9,365 nucleotides of DNA from NCBI GenBank assembly GCA_023413895.1, contig JAEZOU010000062.1, positions 1 through 9,365 of the forward strand, written 5' to 3'. Positions 1 through 7,543 of the stretch are shown here, in pieces; position 1 is the stretch's first letter; each line of letters begins with the position of its first letter. The notes under the pieces were generated by a model. That model made no database searches. It saw only the letters and a program-made list of their open reading frames with translations, and had not been told where the DNA came from. The stretch is from Bacteroidota bacterium (lineage in GTDB: Bacteria > Bacteroidota > Bacteroidia > Bacteroidales > WCHB1-69). Position numbers and translations under genes: made by a program.

Positions 1-786
1 ATGTGCTGTAATAGCGAACAAATATCTGCGGAGGAGAGAGAAGATATTTACTTCTTCTGTGGAGTGCGTTCTATAATATATAAACTTACTAAGGGAGAAA
101 CGCCAGATGCTGCACAGATGAACCAGCGTGTGAGTAAGATGATTGAAGAAGCGATTTTATCGGAAAGCGTGGAAGAAATTATTCAGATTGGTAACGATAA
201 AGATAATCTTGACTTGCTCAGTGAAGAATATATGGAAAGATTAGCGAAATTTCCAATGCCTAATACAAAAGTCAAACTGATGGAGCGTCTTCTTAAAACG
301 GTGATAACAGAGTTCAAAAAGGTAAACAAAATGAAAGGAACCGACTTTACTCAACGATTGAACGCTCTCGTTAATAGATATAATGACAGAAGTGACAGTG
401 CTATATTCGCCGACGAGGTTCTTACTGAGGTGGCAAGTCAGATGGCTGAGTTGTTAAAAGAAATTAACAAAGAAAAACAATCATTTAATGAGTTAGGAAT
501 AACCTACGAGGAAAAGGCTTTTTATGATATCTTGATTGCTGTTGCTAAGCAATTCGGTTTTGACTATCCAGAAGATAAAGCAAAGATATTGGCTGGCGAG
601 ATCAAAAAGATTGTAGATGATAAATCAAAGTATACAGATTGGGCAAAGCGAGATGATATTAAGGCCGAACTCAAAATGGACTTAATACTCATCTTGGCAG
701 AATATGGATATCCTCCTGTAACGAATGATGAGGTTTTCAAAGAGATATTTGAACAAGCGGAGAATTTCAAGAAATATAATAAATAG
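1..786 (+). CDS. hsdR: Type I restriction enzyme R subunit (HsdR), C-terminal part
   Basis: This is the C-terminal portion of the R (restriction/translocase) subunit of a type I restriction-modification system, which cleaves DNA after ATP-driven translocation in complex with the M and S subunits. The 261 visible residues resemble the helical C-terminal domain of EcoEI-type HsdR (DUF3387-like): an AQMNQRVSKMIEEAI segment near residue 39, a PMPNTKVKLMERLLK segment near 86, then a helical stretch ending at a TAG stop. This domain contacts the M/S methylase core. No nuclease or helicase motif is present because those lie upstream in a protein that usually exceeds 700 residues. The ATG at base 1 is probably an internal methionine at the window edge, so the gene is most likely partial rather than short, but a truncated remnant cannot be excluded. 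No hsdM or hsdS is visible, and the following gene is a pseudogene. Identification rests on remembered family sequence. Confidence 0.85.
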   Translation: MCCNSEQISAEEREDIYFFCGVRSIIYKLTKGETPDAAQMNQRVSKMIEEAILSESVEEIIQIGNDKDNLDLLSEEYMERLAKFPMPNTKVKLMERLLKTVITEFKKVNKMKGTDFTQRLNALVNRYNDRSDSAIFADEVLTEVASQMAELLKEINKEKQSFNELGITYEEKAFYDILIAVAKQFGFDYPEDKAKILAGEIKKIVDDKSKYTDWAKRDDIKAELKMDLILILAEYGYPPVTNDEVFKEIFEQAENFKKYNK

Positions 787-791
787 TTTAT

Positions 792-813
792 TATGTGTAA
801 AATGGTACACATA
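792..813 (+). terminator. Hairpin just after hsdR (possible weak terminator)
   Basis: A perfect 8-bp inverted repeat (TATGTGTA, six-base spacer AAATGG, TACACATA) begins 5 bases after the hsdR stop codon. Its position suits transcript end formation or 3'-end protection. However, the stem is AT-rich and no T tract follows, so intrinsic termination is uncertain. Confidence 0.3.
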
Positions 814-902
814 GCTAATCGATAGAGACCCTTAAACAATGTGCATTCATCAGCAATGAATATGTAGTGCCATGTTCTAATCATTTATGTCTTATACGCA
901 GG

Positions 903-1296
903 AAAAATTGCAAAAAAACAATGTTTTATATTTTATTCGGTGAAAATGAAACAACAAAACCTGAAGTATATATTCGGTGTGGCTTATGATTTCCGTGAGT
1001 GTGAAAGATAACGACAGTAAAAAAACTAATATATTTGAGTTAAACGACAATAAATGAACTCCTAAAGTATCGAAATTGCCAAAACACTCCTCCTTTTTTA
1101 GCAGGACTGAAGAGCGTGAGATGATAATTTAGGAATATTCAGTTTTAGATAATGTTAATTAATAATGATGTCTGACAAAATATTCACAAGTTTAACAGCT
1201 TCTTTCTGTTTAGGTCGTTCTTCAAATAATTGGATTGAATGGAAAGATAAACATCGAAACATATTAGATTAGGTTTAGAGAAAGCATTTGGAGTAA
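903..1296 (+). pseudogene. Decayed GIY-YIG nuclease / DUF4357 gene
   Basis: No frame is open, but pieces of one protein appear in the expected order across all three + frames. Bases 921-974 read MFYILFGENETTKPEVYI, matching the start of a GIY-YIG-like fold as found in DUF4357 proteins. After a one-base shift, 976-999 read GVAYDFRE. After another shift, 1001-1090 read VKDNDSKKTNIFELNDNK, a TGA stop, then TPKVSKLPKHS, which fits the linker of such proteins. Bases 1183-1269 read FTSLTASFCLGRSSNNWIEW and KDKHRNILD, a good DUF4357 core, followed by two TAG codons and ending RKHLE-TAA at 1294-1296. At least two frameshifts and several nonsense codons make it non-functional. The 5' end is not recognisable; 814-902 shows nothing convincing. 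It directly follows hsdR, so it was probably an accessory gene of the restriction locus. The assignment is from remembered family sequence and needs a translated search. Confidence 0.7.
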
Positions 1297-1562
1297 AATT
1301 TACAGTCGTTGTCCGAGAAGTTTTTTAGAATAGAAACCTGAGAATGAATTTCATAATGAAGACTCCGCTGCTGTTTTATTTCTGGATAAAAACATAAAAT
1401 AATGGATAAAAGTGCATATTGTCGCAGGTTGCGATAAGGTAGTCCTTGTTTTCAAAGGTTTTTCGTGTAATAATTCCCTGTTCAATTTTATTTCACCTCT
1501 TTCTTATTCGGTATATGTGGAAAAAAATATTCAAATCAATAGCAAAGCAATGATTTTTTTTG
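1297..1562. other. Gene-free stretch between pseudogene and threonine dehydrogenase
   Basis: I find no recognisable gene on either strand. A frame starting at a GTG at 1412 stays open into the next gene but has no family signature, and its composition looks like non-coding AT-rich DNA. A short imperfect inverted repeat sits at 1419-1437 (TTGTCGCA, GGT, TGCGATAA, with one G-T pair). The sequence may be a continuation of the decayed locus to the left. Confidence 0.5.
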
Positions 1563-1570
1563 TAAGTTTG
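1563..1570 (+). promoter_or_regulatory. Bacteroidetes-type -7 promoter element of the threonine dehydrogenase gene
   Basis: TAAGTTTG fits the TAnnTTTG -7 consensus used by the Bacteroidetes primary sigma factor, 28 bases before the ATG at 1599. No clear -33 TTTG is visible at the usual spacing. A-rich sequence (AAAAATAAAAATAATTACA) precedes the start instead of a Shine-Dalgarno. Confidence 0.6.
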
Positions 1571-1598
1571 CACTTTCAAAAAAATAAAAATAATTACA

Positions 1599-2552
1599 AT
1601 GAAAAACATATTAGTTATTGGAGCTTGTGGACAAATTGGTTCGGAGTTAACTCCCACATTACGCGGTATTTATGGTACAGATCACGTAGTTGCTGCAGAC
1701 TGCGTTTACCCTCTAAAAGGTGATTTAGCGGAGAGTGGTCCATCTTGTAAAATTGATGCAACTTGCGCTGAAGATATTGCCAATGCTGTAAAGAAATATA
1801 ATATTGATACAATTTTTAATTTGGCAGCTATTCTTTCTGCTAAAGCTGAAGCTAATCCGATGTTAGGTTGGAATGTTGGCGTGGGCGCTGTGCTCAATTG
1901 CTTGGAAGTTGCTCGTGAGTTGAAATGTTCAGTATTTACTCCAAGTTCTATTGGCGCTTTTGGTCCTGGAACTCCAGCCAATAATACCCCACAAGATACT
2001 ATTCAACGTCCACAAACTATTTATGGCGTTACTAAAGTAACGGGTGAGTTGATTAGTGATTACTATTTTAAACGTTTTGGCGTGGATACTCGTTCGGTTC
2101 GTTTCCCAGGTCTTATTTCAAATGTAACTCTTCCTGGTGGTGGTACTACAGATTACGCTGTAGATATTTACTACGCTGCTATCAAAGAAGGAAAATTTAC
2201 ATGCCCACTTCAAGCAGGAACTTATATGGATATGATGTATATGCCTGATGCATTGATGGGTACAATCCAATTAATGGAAGCCGATCCTACGAAGTTAATT
2301 CATAGAAATTCTTTCAATATCACCGCAATGAGCTTTGACCCTGAAGCAATCTGCGCAGAAATTAAAAAACATATTCCTGATTTTGTAATGGGTTATCAAA
2401 TTGATGAACTTCGTCAAGGAATTGCTAATTCTTGGCCTAATTCTATGGATGATTCTTGCGCACGCGAAGAATGGGGCTGGAAACCTAAATATGACCTCGC
2501 TGCAATGACGGTTGATATGTTAAACGTACTTCGTGAAAGATTCAATAAGTAA
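1599..2552 (+). CDS. tdh: L-threonine 3-dehydrogenase, extended SDR type
   Basis: This enzyme oxidises L-threonine with NAD+ to 2-amino-3-ketobutyrate, which glycine C-acetyltransferase (Kbl) normally splits to glycine and acetyl-CoA in the cytosol. The 317-residue protein is an extended short-chain dehydrogenase. It has an N-terminal Rossmann fold with GACGQIG at residues 8-14 (GxxGxxG), a TPSS segment at 114-117 supplying the catalytic Ser, and Tyr142-x3-Lys146 in YGVTK. The PGGGTTDYAVDIYY region after the RFPGLIS segment is characteristic of SDR-type threonine dehydrogenases such as the Flavobacterium enzyme, rather than the zinc-dependent E. coli Tdh. Length fits that family. The start is supported by the promoter motif just upstream and by the Rossmann motif beginning at residue 8. 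No kbl gene is in the window; the gene appears monocistronic, with its own promoter motif and a terminator-like hairpin. A sugar-nucleotide epimerase is the main alternative, but the substrate-region motifs argue against it. Confidence 0.88.
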   Translation: MKNILVIGACGQIGSELTPTLRGIYGTDHVVAADCVYPLKGDLAESGPSCKIDATCAEDIANAVKKYNIDTIFNLAAILSAKAEANPMLGWNVGVGAVLNCLEVARELKCSVFTPSSIGAFGPGTPANNTPQDTIQRPQTIYGVTKVTGELISDYYFKRFGVDTRSVRFPGLISNVTLPGGGTTDYAVDIYYAAIKEGKFTCPLQAGTYMDMMYMPDALMGTIQLMEADPTKLIHRNSFNITAMSFDPEAICAEIKKHIPDFVMGYQIDELRQGIANSWPNSMDDSCAREEWGWKPKYDLAAMTVDMLNVLRERFNK

Positions 2553-2571
2553 TGCTTATGCTACTCCATTT

Positions 2572-2608
2572 ATAACAGAAAGACGTCCGTAGTGGCGTCT
2601 TTTGTTAT
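2572..2608 (+). terminator. Terminator-like hairpin after the threonine dehydrogenase gene
   Basis: ATAACA-(G)-AAAGACG pairs with CGTCTTT-TGTTAT around a 10-base loop, giving 13 bp with one bulged G. It starts 19 bases after the stop codon. The descending arm is itself T-rich (CTTTTGTTAT), but a long T tract beyond the stem is missing. It would separate this gene from the rbfA operon. Confidence 0.6.
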
Positions 2609-2641
2609 AGAATAAAATCTCTCCAAGATAACAAAAAACGA

Positions 2642-2649
2642 TAATTTTG
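2642..2649 (+). promoter_or_regulatory. Bacteroidetes-type -7 promoter element of the rbfA operon
   Basis: TAATTTTG matches TAnnTTTG and lies only 16 bases before the rbfA ATG. If transcription starts a few bases downstream, the leader would be about 10 nt. No convincing -33 TTTG is seen at 19-21 bp upstream. Confidence 0.55.
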
Positions 2650-2665
2650 CCACAAAAAAATAGTT

Positions 2666-3001
2666 ATGGATACAACAAGACAAAATAAAATCGCAAAACT
2701 GATTCAAAAGGAGTTGGCAGATATATTCCTTTTTGATGGTCCCAATCTGTATGATTGTATGATAACGGTAACGAAATCAACGGTTACTCGTGATTTGTCG
2801 ATTGCGCGTGCTTATTTGAGTATTTTTAATGCGGAAGATAATGATGCGGTAATTAAAATGGTGCGCACAAATAGTAAAGATATTCGCTATAGAATGGGCC
2901 AGAAGTTGAAAAATCAGTTGAGAATTATTCCTCAATTAGAGTTCTTTATTGATGATTCTTTAGATTATATTGAAAATATTGAAAAACTTTTAAAACAGTA
3001 A
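2666..3001 (+). CDS. rbfA: Ribosome-binding factor A
   Basis: RbfA binds the 30S subunit and assists late maturation of 16S rRNA, including its 5' end, and is important for growth in the cold. The 111-residue protein has the family's single compact KH-like fold. It opens with a helix (residues 1-18, TTRQNKIAKLIQKELADIF) matching the RbfA N-terminus, continues through a strand-rich part with DLSIARAYLSIF near residue 43 (family form DLxxAxVYxS), and ends with the helix-rich KLKNQLRIIPQLEFFIDDS segment, equivalent to the conserved lRxxPxLxFxxDxS motif. Length is typical. It is the first gene of a four-gene run: the next gene begins 8 bp after its stop. The start is the first ATG after the promoter motif and gives the expected N-terminus. 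Confidence is high. Confidence 0.93.
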   Translation: MDTTRQNKIAKLIQKELADIFLFDGPNLYDCMITVTKSTVTRDLSIARAYLSIFNAEDNDAVIKMVRTNSKDIRYRMGQKLKNQLRIIPQLEFFIDDSLDYIENIEKLLKQ

Positions 3002-3009
3002 CTTGTAAA

Positions 3010-4260
3010 GTGAATTTTCAATCTACAAAGGCAGCACTTCTCATTGCATGGCGTTATCTTTTTTCTAAAAAGAAGCATAATGTTATCAATATTATATCCA
3101 TAATTTCTGCAATAGGAATTATTGTGAGTTCTGCTGCTTTAGTGATTGTACTCTCTGTTTTTAACGGAATGGAGGGGTTGGTAAGAAACTCTTTTAATCG
3201 ATTTAATCCAGATATCGAAATTACAGCTAAAGAGGGAAAGGTTATAGAGTTAGATTCTTTTCCGCTTGCGCAACTCAAGCAACTTCCTAATCTAAAATCG
3301 TTACACGAAGTTGTGTCCGATCTCACCTTAGTAAACTATGGCGAGTGTCAGGTGCTAACCAATTTTAAGGGCGTTTCGGCAGATTATCCTGCAGAAACAG
3401 GTTTAGAACACCTTATTTATGATGGAGAATTTGTCTTAGGAACAGAGTCACAACCTGCTGCCGTTTTGGGTGCTACAGTGGCCGGAATGTTACGACTCAA
3501 TCTCAATGGTTTAGAGATGATTGAACTCTATTATCCTAAGCGGTTGAAGAAAAATTTAACTTTGAGTACCGAAGCTTTTAATCGACAATTTTTAAAACCT
3601 TCTGGTGTGTTTCTTACTAATACAGAGTATGATAAAGATTATCTATTTATTCCTATCGAAATAGCAAAGCAACTCTGTGACTATGACCATCAAGCAACTT
3701 CTGTAGAACTATATCTTGATGATGTAGCACCTTTGAAAGAGGTGCAAGAAATAGCTGAAACTATCGTTGGAGATAAATATGTTGTAAAAAACCAATATCA
3801 GCAAGAAGAGGAACTTTTCCGAACAATGAAATCTGAAAAATTGATTATCTTTTTTATCTTGACACTTATCATTATTATGGCTGCGTTTAATATTATTGGG
3901 GTGATTGGAATGATGATTGTTGAGAAAAAAAAGGATATATCTGTGCTTTATACGTTGGGTGCTAATAGGTCGTTTATAAAACAGATTTTCCTTTTTGAAG
4001 GTGCTTTTGTTTCCTTTATTGGTGGTATTTTGGGAATTCTTCTTGGATTTATTATCTGTTTGCTTCAACAATATCTACATCTTGTTAAATTAGGAGATGG
4101 TAGCGAAGGCTTTATTATTGACTACTATCCTGTGGCAATGCAGGGCGAGGATTTTTTTCTTGTTTTTCTTGCCGTTATTATAGTAACATTATTTGCTTCA
4201 ATGGCTTCACTTTTAGGCTTGCAGAAAGGAAATAAATCTTTACGACGATTAGAGGATTAA
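3010..4260 (+). CDS. LolC/LolE-type ABC transporter permease (FtsX/MacB family)
   Basis: This is a membrane subunit of a lipoprotein-releasing (Lol) type ABC transporter, which extracts lipoproteins from the inner membrane for transfer to the outer membrane. The 416 residues show the family architecture: a cytoplasmic N-terminal helix with AWRYLFSKKKHNVINIIS, a first membrane segment at about 24-50, a large periplasmic domain at about 52-275, then three membrane segments at about 276-304, 328-356 and 382-404. The segment EKKKDISVLYTLGANRSFI after the second membrane helix is the conserved cytoplasmic loop that couples to the ATPase LolD. The start is GTG. No ATG precedes the first membrane segment (the next in-frame Met is residue 53, beyond it), so GTG is the only sensible start. 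No lolD is in the window, so the ATPase is encoded elsewhere. Whether it corresponds to LolC or LolE cannot be told from this protein alone. It lies 8 bp after rbfA and 15 bp before porZ. Confidence 0.88.
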   Translation: MNFQSTKAALLIAWRYLFSKKKHNVINIISIISAIGIIVSSAALVIVLSVFNGMEGLVRNSFNRFNPDIEITAKEGKVIELDSFPLAQLKQLPNLKSLHEVVSDLTLVNYGECQVLTNFKGVSADYPAETGLEHLIYDGEFVLGTESQPAAVLGATVAGMLRLNLNGLEMIELYYPKRLKKNLTLSTEAFNRQFLKPSGVFLTNTEYDKDYLFIPIEIAKQLCDYDHQATSVELYLDDVAPLKEVQEIAETIVGDKYVVKNQYQQEEELFRTMKSEKLIIFFILTLIIIMAAFNIIGVIGMMIVEKKKDISVLYTLGANRSFIKQIFLFEGAFVSFIGGILGILLGFIICLLQQYLHLVKLGDGSEGFIIDYYPVAMQGEDFFLVFLAVIIVTLFASMASLLGLQKGNKSLRRLED

Positions 4261-4275
4261 TAGAATTGAGTAAAT

Positions 4276-6588
4276 ATGAAAAAGATATTCTTACTAATAG
4301 CATTTCTAATAGGAATATTATCTGGTGTTTATGCCCAACTAGAGGTGGGGCAATTTCGCGATCATTTAGCGTGCCATCGCTTTTATGATGTTGTGGTTAC
4401 GCCTACTTGTGTGTATGCTGCAACAGAAAACCATTTAATGATTGTGGATAAAGAGAACGATTTTGAAGTCTCCTCTTGGTCAAAAGTGGAAGGATTGTCA
4501 GAAGTTGGAATTTCTGAAATTTTGTATGATTCTGTTAGTCAATATCTTATTGTTGCTTATAAAAACTCTAATATCGATTTTATAGCTCCTGATGGTTCTC
4601 TTCATAATGTAAATGATATTAAAAATAAATCTTTTTCAGGTTCTAAGCGAATCAATAATATTTTTGTTGATAATGGAATAGCTTATTTTTTGTGCGATTT
4701 CGGTGTTGTATTGATTGATATCGAAACATTCCTGATTCAAGATACTTGGTTTACAACACTGAATGGATATAGTCATAAAACGCAAGATTTGACACTTCAT
4801 GGCGATGTGTTCTACTTAGCAACTGAAGATGGAGTTTGGCGTACCGATAAAGATAATTTACAAATTAGCGATTTCTCTACTTGGATTTATGAGGAGGAGT
4901 TGTCAGATATAAATATTAATCAAATAGTTTCTTTTGGTAATTATTTGATTGCGAATAAATATAATTCTTTGGAGACCAAAGATTCTCTATACATAAAAGA
5001 GAATGGAACGTGGCGTTATGCACCTGAACTTTTTGCATATTATGTAAATTCAATGGCGGTTCGGGGCGATGAATTTATGACTTGCGATTGGGAATGGGTA
5101 CATATTTATGATACACAGTTGCAGATAAAACAATCCCTACAGTGGCAGTCGGGGCTTGTATTACAAGGGAAATGTGCGCAATTTGATACTGCGAAATGGA
5201 TTTGGGTTGCCGATAGCGATTGGGGATTATATCAAGTAAATCGTGAAAATCAGGCGTTTACAGGATTTGTAAAACCTGGTCCACGTACTGACAAGGTAGG
5301 AGCCATTGCTTGTTTTGAAGAAAAAACAGCAGTGATTTCAAACTCACAAGAGCGCTACAATTATAGTTATACTCCTGGGTCTTTGAATATTTTTACTAAT
5401 GAAGAGTGGAGCTATAATTATAATGCTTTTACAGAGTTTCAATATCCGTGGGACTTTCGTAATGTGATCTTCAATCCCCAAAATCCAGCGGAAATTTTTA
5501 TTGCTTCGTGGATGGGAGGTGTTTTTCGTGTGGAGAATAACGTTGTTATTGAGCAATTTATATCTGAAAATTCTCCCTTAGAAGAGTATTATCCTCATAA
5601 TAATTATGTAAGTACTTCAGGATTGGCTTTTGACAAAGCGAACAATCTGTGGATTACCAATAGCAAATGTGGAAATTTGCTGAAAGTAAAGAAAGTAAAT
5701 GGCGATTGGCTTTCAATTCAGCTTCCGTATGTCTCTTCAGAGGAGGGAGTTGTAGCAGAATGGATTTTGGTGGATCGTTACAATAAAAAATGGATAACTA
5801 TTCCGCGGAGTAATAAATTAATAGTTTACGACGATAATAATACGCTTGATAATCTTACTGATGATATTGTCCGGCTTGTAGATTTGAATTCTGCGGCTAA
5901 TGTTTCTACACAGCAGATTAATTGTATTGTGGAGGATAAAAATGGAAATATCTGGATTGGAACAGATTTAGGAATAAAGATTGTGTATAATAGTTCCAAT
6001 TTGATGAAAAATCCAATTTATGCCAAGAATATTTTCATTACGCAAGATGGTTATACTCAAAATCTTCTGGAACATGAAAGTATAAATTGTATCGTTGTAG
6101 ATGGCGCAAATCGTAAATGGGTAGGAACAGCACGTGCAGGATTATTTCTAATTTCAGAAAGTGGAACAGAAGAGATTGCAAAATTTAATGAGAGCAATTC
6201 GTCACTCTTTTCCAATCAAATTAATGCCATGAATATCAATCCCGTTACCGGTGAACTATTTATCGCTACGGCTTCGGGGTTGATGGGGTATCGAACAGAT
6301 GCTTCAGAAGGTAGGGAAGATTACTCTGAATTGAAAGTTTTTCCCAATCCCGTTCGCGAATCTTATACAGGTACAATTACGGTTAGTGGTATGATGGAAA
6401 ATGCGTTATGCAAAGTTACAGACGCTAACGGCTTGTTGATTTGGCAAGATTACGCTAATGGGGGTACGTTTTCGTGGGACGGAAAAGATTTTTATGGAAA
6501 TCGTCCCGCTACGGGTGTTTATTTTGTGATGGCTTCTGACAAAACAGGGAAGAAACGAGCTACAGCTAAGATATTGATAATTAAATAA
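4276..6588 (+). CDS. porZ: Type IX secretion system attachment-complex protein PorZ
   Basis: PorZ is a surface-exposed component of the T9SS attachment complex (with PorU, PorV and PorQ). In Porphyromonas gingivalis it helps deliver anionic lipopolysaccharide to the sortase PorU, which attaches it to secreted cargo. The 770-residue protein has a signal peptide (MKKIFLLIAFLIGILSGVYA, cleavage after residue 20). A long beta-propeller region follows, with repeated W-(I/V)-GT-x2-G-like blades, for example NIWIGTDLG near 558, KWVGTARAG near 614 and ELFIATASG near 660. A C-terminal T9SS sorting-type domain starts at LKVFPNPVRE (about 686) and ends in KRATAKILIIK. Length is close to the P. gingivalis protein (about 776). 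The start is supported by the signal peptide beginning immediately at Met1. Its stop is one base from recO, so the two are probably co-translated. A generic two-component-type propeller protein is the alternative, but the full-length architecture and the recO neighbour favour PorZ. Confidence 0.88.
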   Translation: MKKIFLLIAFLIGILSGVYAQLEVGQFRDHLACHRFYDVVVTPTCVYAATENHLMIVDKENDFEVSSWSKVEGLSEVGISEILYDSVSQYLIVAYKNSNIDFIAPDGSLHNVNDIKNKSFSGSKRINNIFVDNGIAYFLCDFGVVLIDIETFLIQDTWFTTLNGYSHKTQDLTLHGDVFYLATEDGVWRTDKDNLQISDFSTWIYEEELSDININQIVSFGNYLIANKYNSLETKDSLYIKENGTWRYAPELFAYYVNSMAVRGDEFMTCDWEWVHIYDTQLQIKQSLQWQSGLVLQGKCAQFDTAKWIWVADSDWGLYQVNRENQAFTGFVKPGPRTDKVGAIACFEEKTAVISNSQERYNYSYTPGSLNIFTNEEWSYNYNAFTEFQYPWDFRNVIFNPQNPAEIFIASWMGGVFRVENNVVIEQFISENSPLEEYYPHNNYVSTSGLAFDKANNLWITNSKCGNLLKVKKVNGDWLSIQLPYVSSEEGVVAEWILVDRYNKKWITIPRSNKLIVYDDNNTLDNLTDDIVRLVDLNSAANVSTQQINCIVEDKNGNIWIGTDLGIKIVYNSSNLMKNPIYAKNIFITQDGYTQNLLEHESINCIVVDGANRKWVGTARAGLFLISESGTEEIAKFNESNSSLFSNQINAMNINPVTGELFIATASGLMGYRTDASEGREDYSELKVFPNPVRESYTGTITVSGMMENALCKVTDANGLLIWQDYANGGTFSWDGKDFYGNRPATGVYFVMASDKTGKKRATAKILIIK

Positions 6589-6589
6589 G

Positions 6590-7303
6590 ATGTTCTATTC
6601 TACCAAAGGAATTGTTTTACATAAAACGAAATATTCCGATAGCAGTTTAATTGTAAAAATTTATACTGAAACTTTTGGAACGCTCTCTTTTATTGTTAAA
6701 AATGCCTATTCTAAAAAGGCAAAAATCAACGCCTCGCTATTTTCTGCTATGTCGGTTTTGAATATAACTTTTAATTATCTTCCGAATCGAGAAATCTTTT
6801 TTATTAAAGAGGCGGTTCCTTATAAACCCTTTCTGCAAATTCCGTTTGATTTAAGCAAAAATGCAATTCTTCTATTTTATAATGAATTGCTATACAAGTT
6901 GTTGTATCAAGCAGATTCTGATAGTTCGATGTTTCATCTTATTGAAGAAAATCTCTATCAACTAGATGAAGCGCAGGGGAGTGTTGGCGATTGGCACATC
7001 AAGTTTCTTTTAAAACTGATTCACCATTTAGGAATCGAACCGGAAAATAATTATTCTCAGCAAAATCCCTATTTTTCAATCTCTCGCGAGAGCTTTGTTT
7101 CTTTGTTTAGCAGTTCAGATACCTTATCGGCGTCTGCAAGTTCCTATTTATCGTCTTTATTCGCTGAAGATACTGTTGGAAAAGTTTGTAAAGAGGTTCG
7201 AATGGAAACTTTGTACGGTTTAGTGAACTATATTCAGGTTCATAATGAGCATGTAGGCACGCTAACTTCTCTCTCTATTTTGTCGGAAATGTTTAAAAAA
7301 TAA
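6590..7303 (+). CDS. recO: DNA repair protein RecO
   Basis: RecO acts in the RecFOR pathway: with RecR it displaces SSB from single-stranded gaps so that RecA can load, and it can anneal complementary strands. The 237-residue protein has an N-terminal OB-fold at about 1-80 opening FYSTKGIVLHKTKYSDSSLI, where the T-K-G-I-V-L and Y-x-(D/E)-x-S patterns are typical of RecO. A helical C-terminal region follows, with WHIKFLLKLIHHLGIEPENN near 141. The four-cysteine zinc site present in some RecO proteins is absent; only one cysteine is seen. Length is typical. The ATG comes one base after the porZ stop, indicating translational coupling and co-transcription. Divergence of this family is high, but the N-terminal motif makes the assignment firm. 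Confidence 0.92.
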   Translation: MFYSTKGIVLHKTKYSDSSLIVKIYTETFGTLSFIVKNAYSKKAKINASLFSAMSVLNITFNYLPNREIFFIKEAVPYKPFLQIPFDLSKNAILLFYNELLYKLLYQADSDSSMFHLIEENLYQLDEAQGSVGDWHIKFLLKLIHHLGIEPENNYSQQNPYFSISRESFVSLFSSSDTLSASASSYLSSLFAEDTVGKVCKEVRMETLYGLVNYIQVHNEHVGTLTSLSILSEMFKK

Positions 7304-7492
7304 TCCATTTAAAATCGCTACGTTTGAAGTGTTTAGCATTAAAAAATCGAGGACAAAATTTATAGAGGGTGAGAATTTATCCTTGTGCTTTGTTAACTTG
7401 TTGATTTATGCAGTTTTGTGTTTTTTGTATTAATGCTGATAAAAAAAATAAATTAATTTTCAAAAGAGGGCAGTCGGTAAGGATTTTTTTTG

Positions 7493-7500
7493 TACTTTTG
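7493..7500 (+). promoter_or_regulatory. Bacteroidetes-type -7 promoter element of rplS
   Basis: TACTTTTG matches TAnnTTTG, 43 bases before the rplS ATG, and is preceded by a run of Ts. No clear -33 TTTG is seen at 19-21 bp upstream (CAGTCGG lies there). The 240-bp gap between recO and rplS shows no gene and no good terminator for recO. Confidence 0.6.
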
Positions 7501-7543
7501 CCGCCACAAAAAAAGAAGAGAATAATTAGAAAAAAAGATAGAA

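Noticed and set aside
564..884. Minus-strand open frame of about 106 codons
   Set aside because: It is mostly antisense to the hsdR C-terminus and has no recognisable domain; a shadow of the real gene.
1412..1723. An open frame of about 100 codons on the + strand starting at a GTG
   Set aside because: It overlaps the start of the threonine dehydrogenase gene in another frame, shows no family motif, and its composition looks like random AT-rich DNA.
3709..4071. Minus-strand open frame of 120 codons rich in Asn, Lys and Ser
   Set aside because: It is fully antisense to the Lol-type permease, and its composition reflects the complement of membrane-segment codons.
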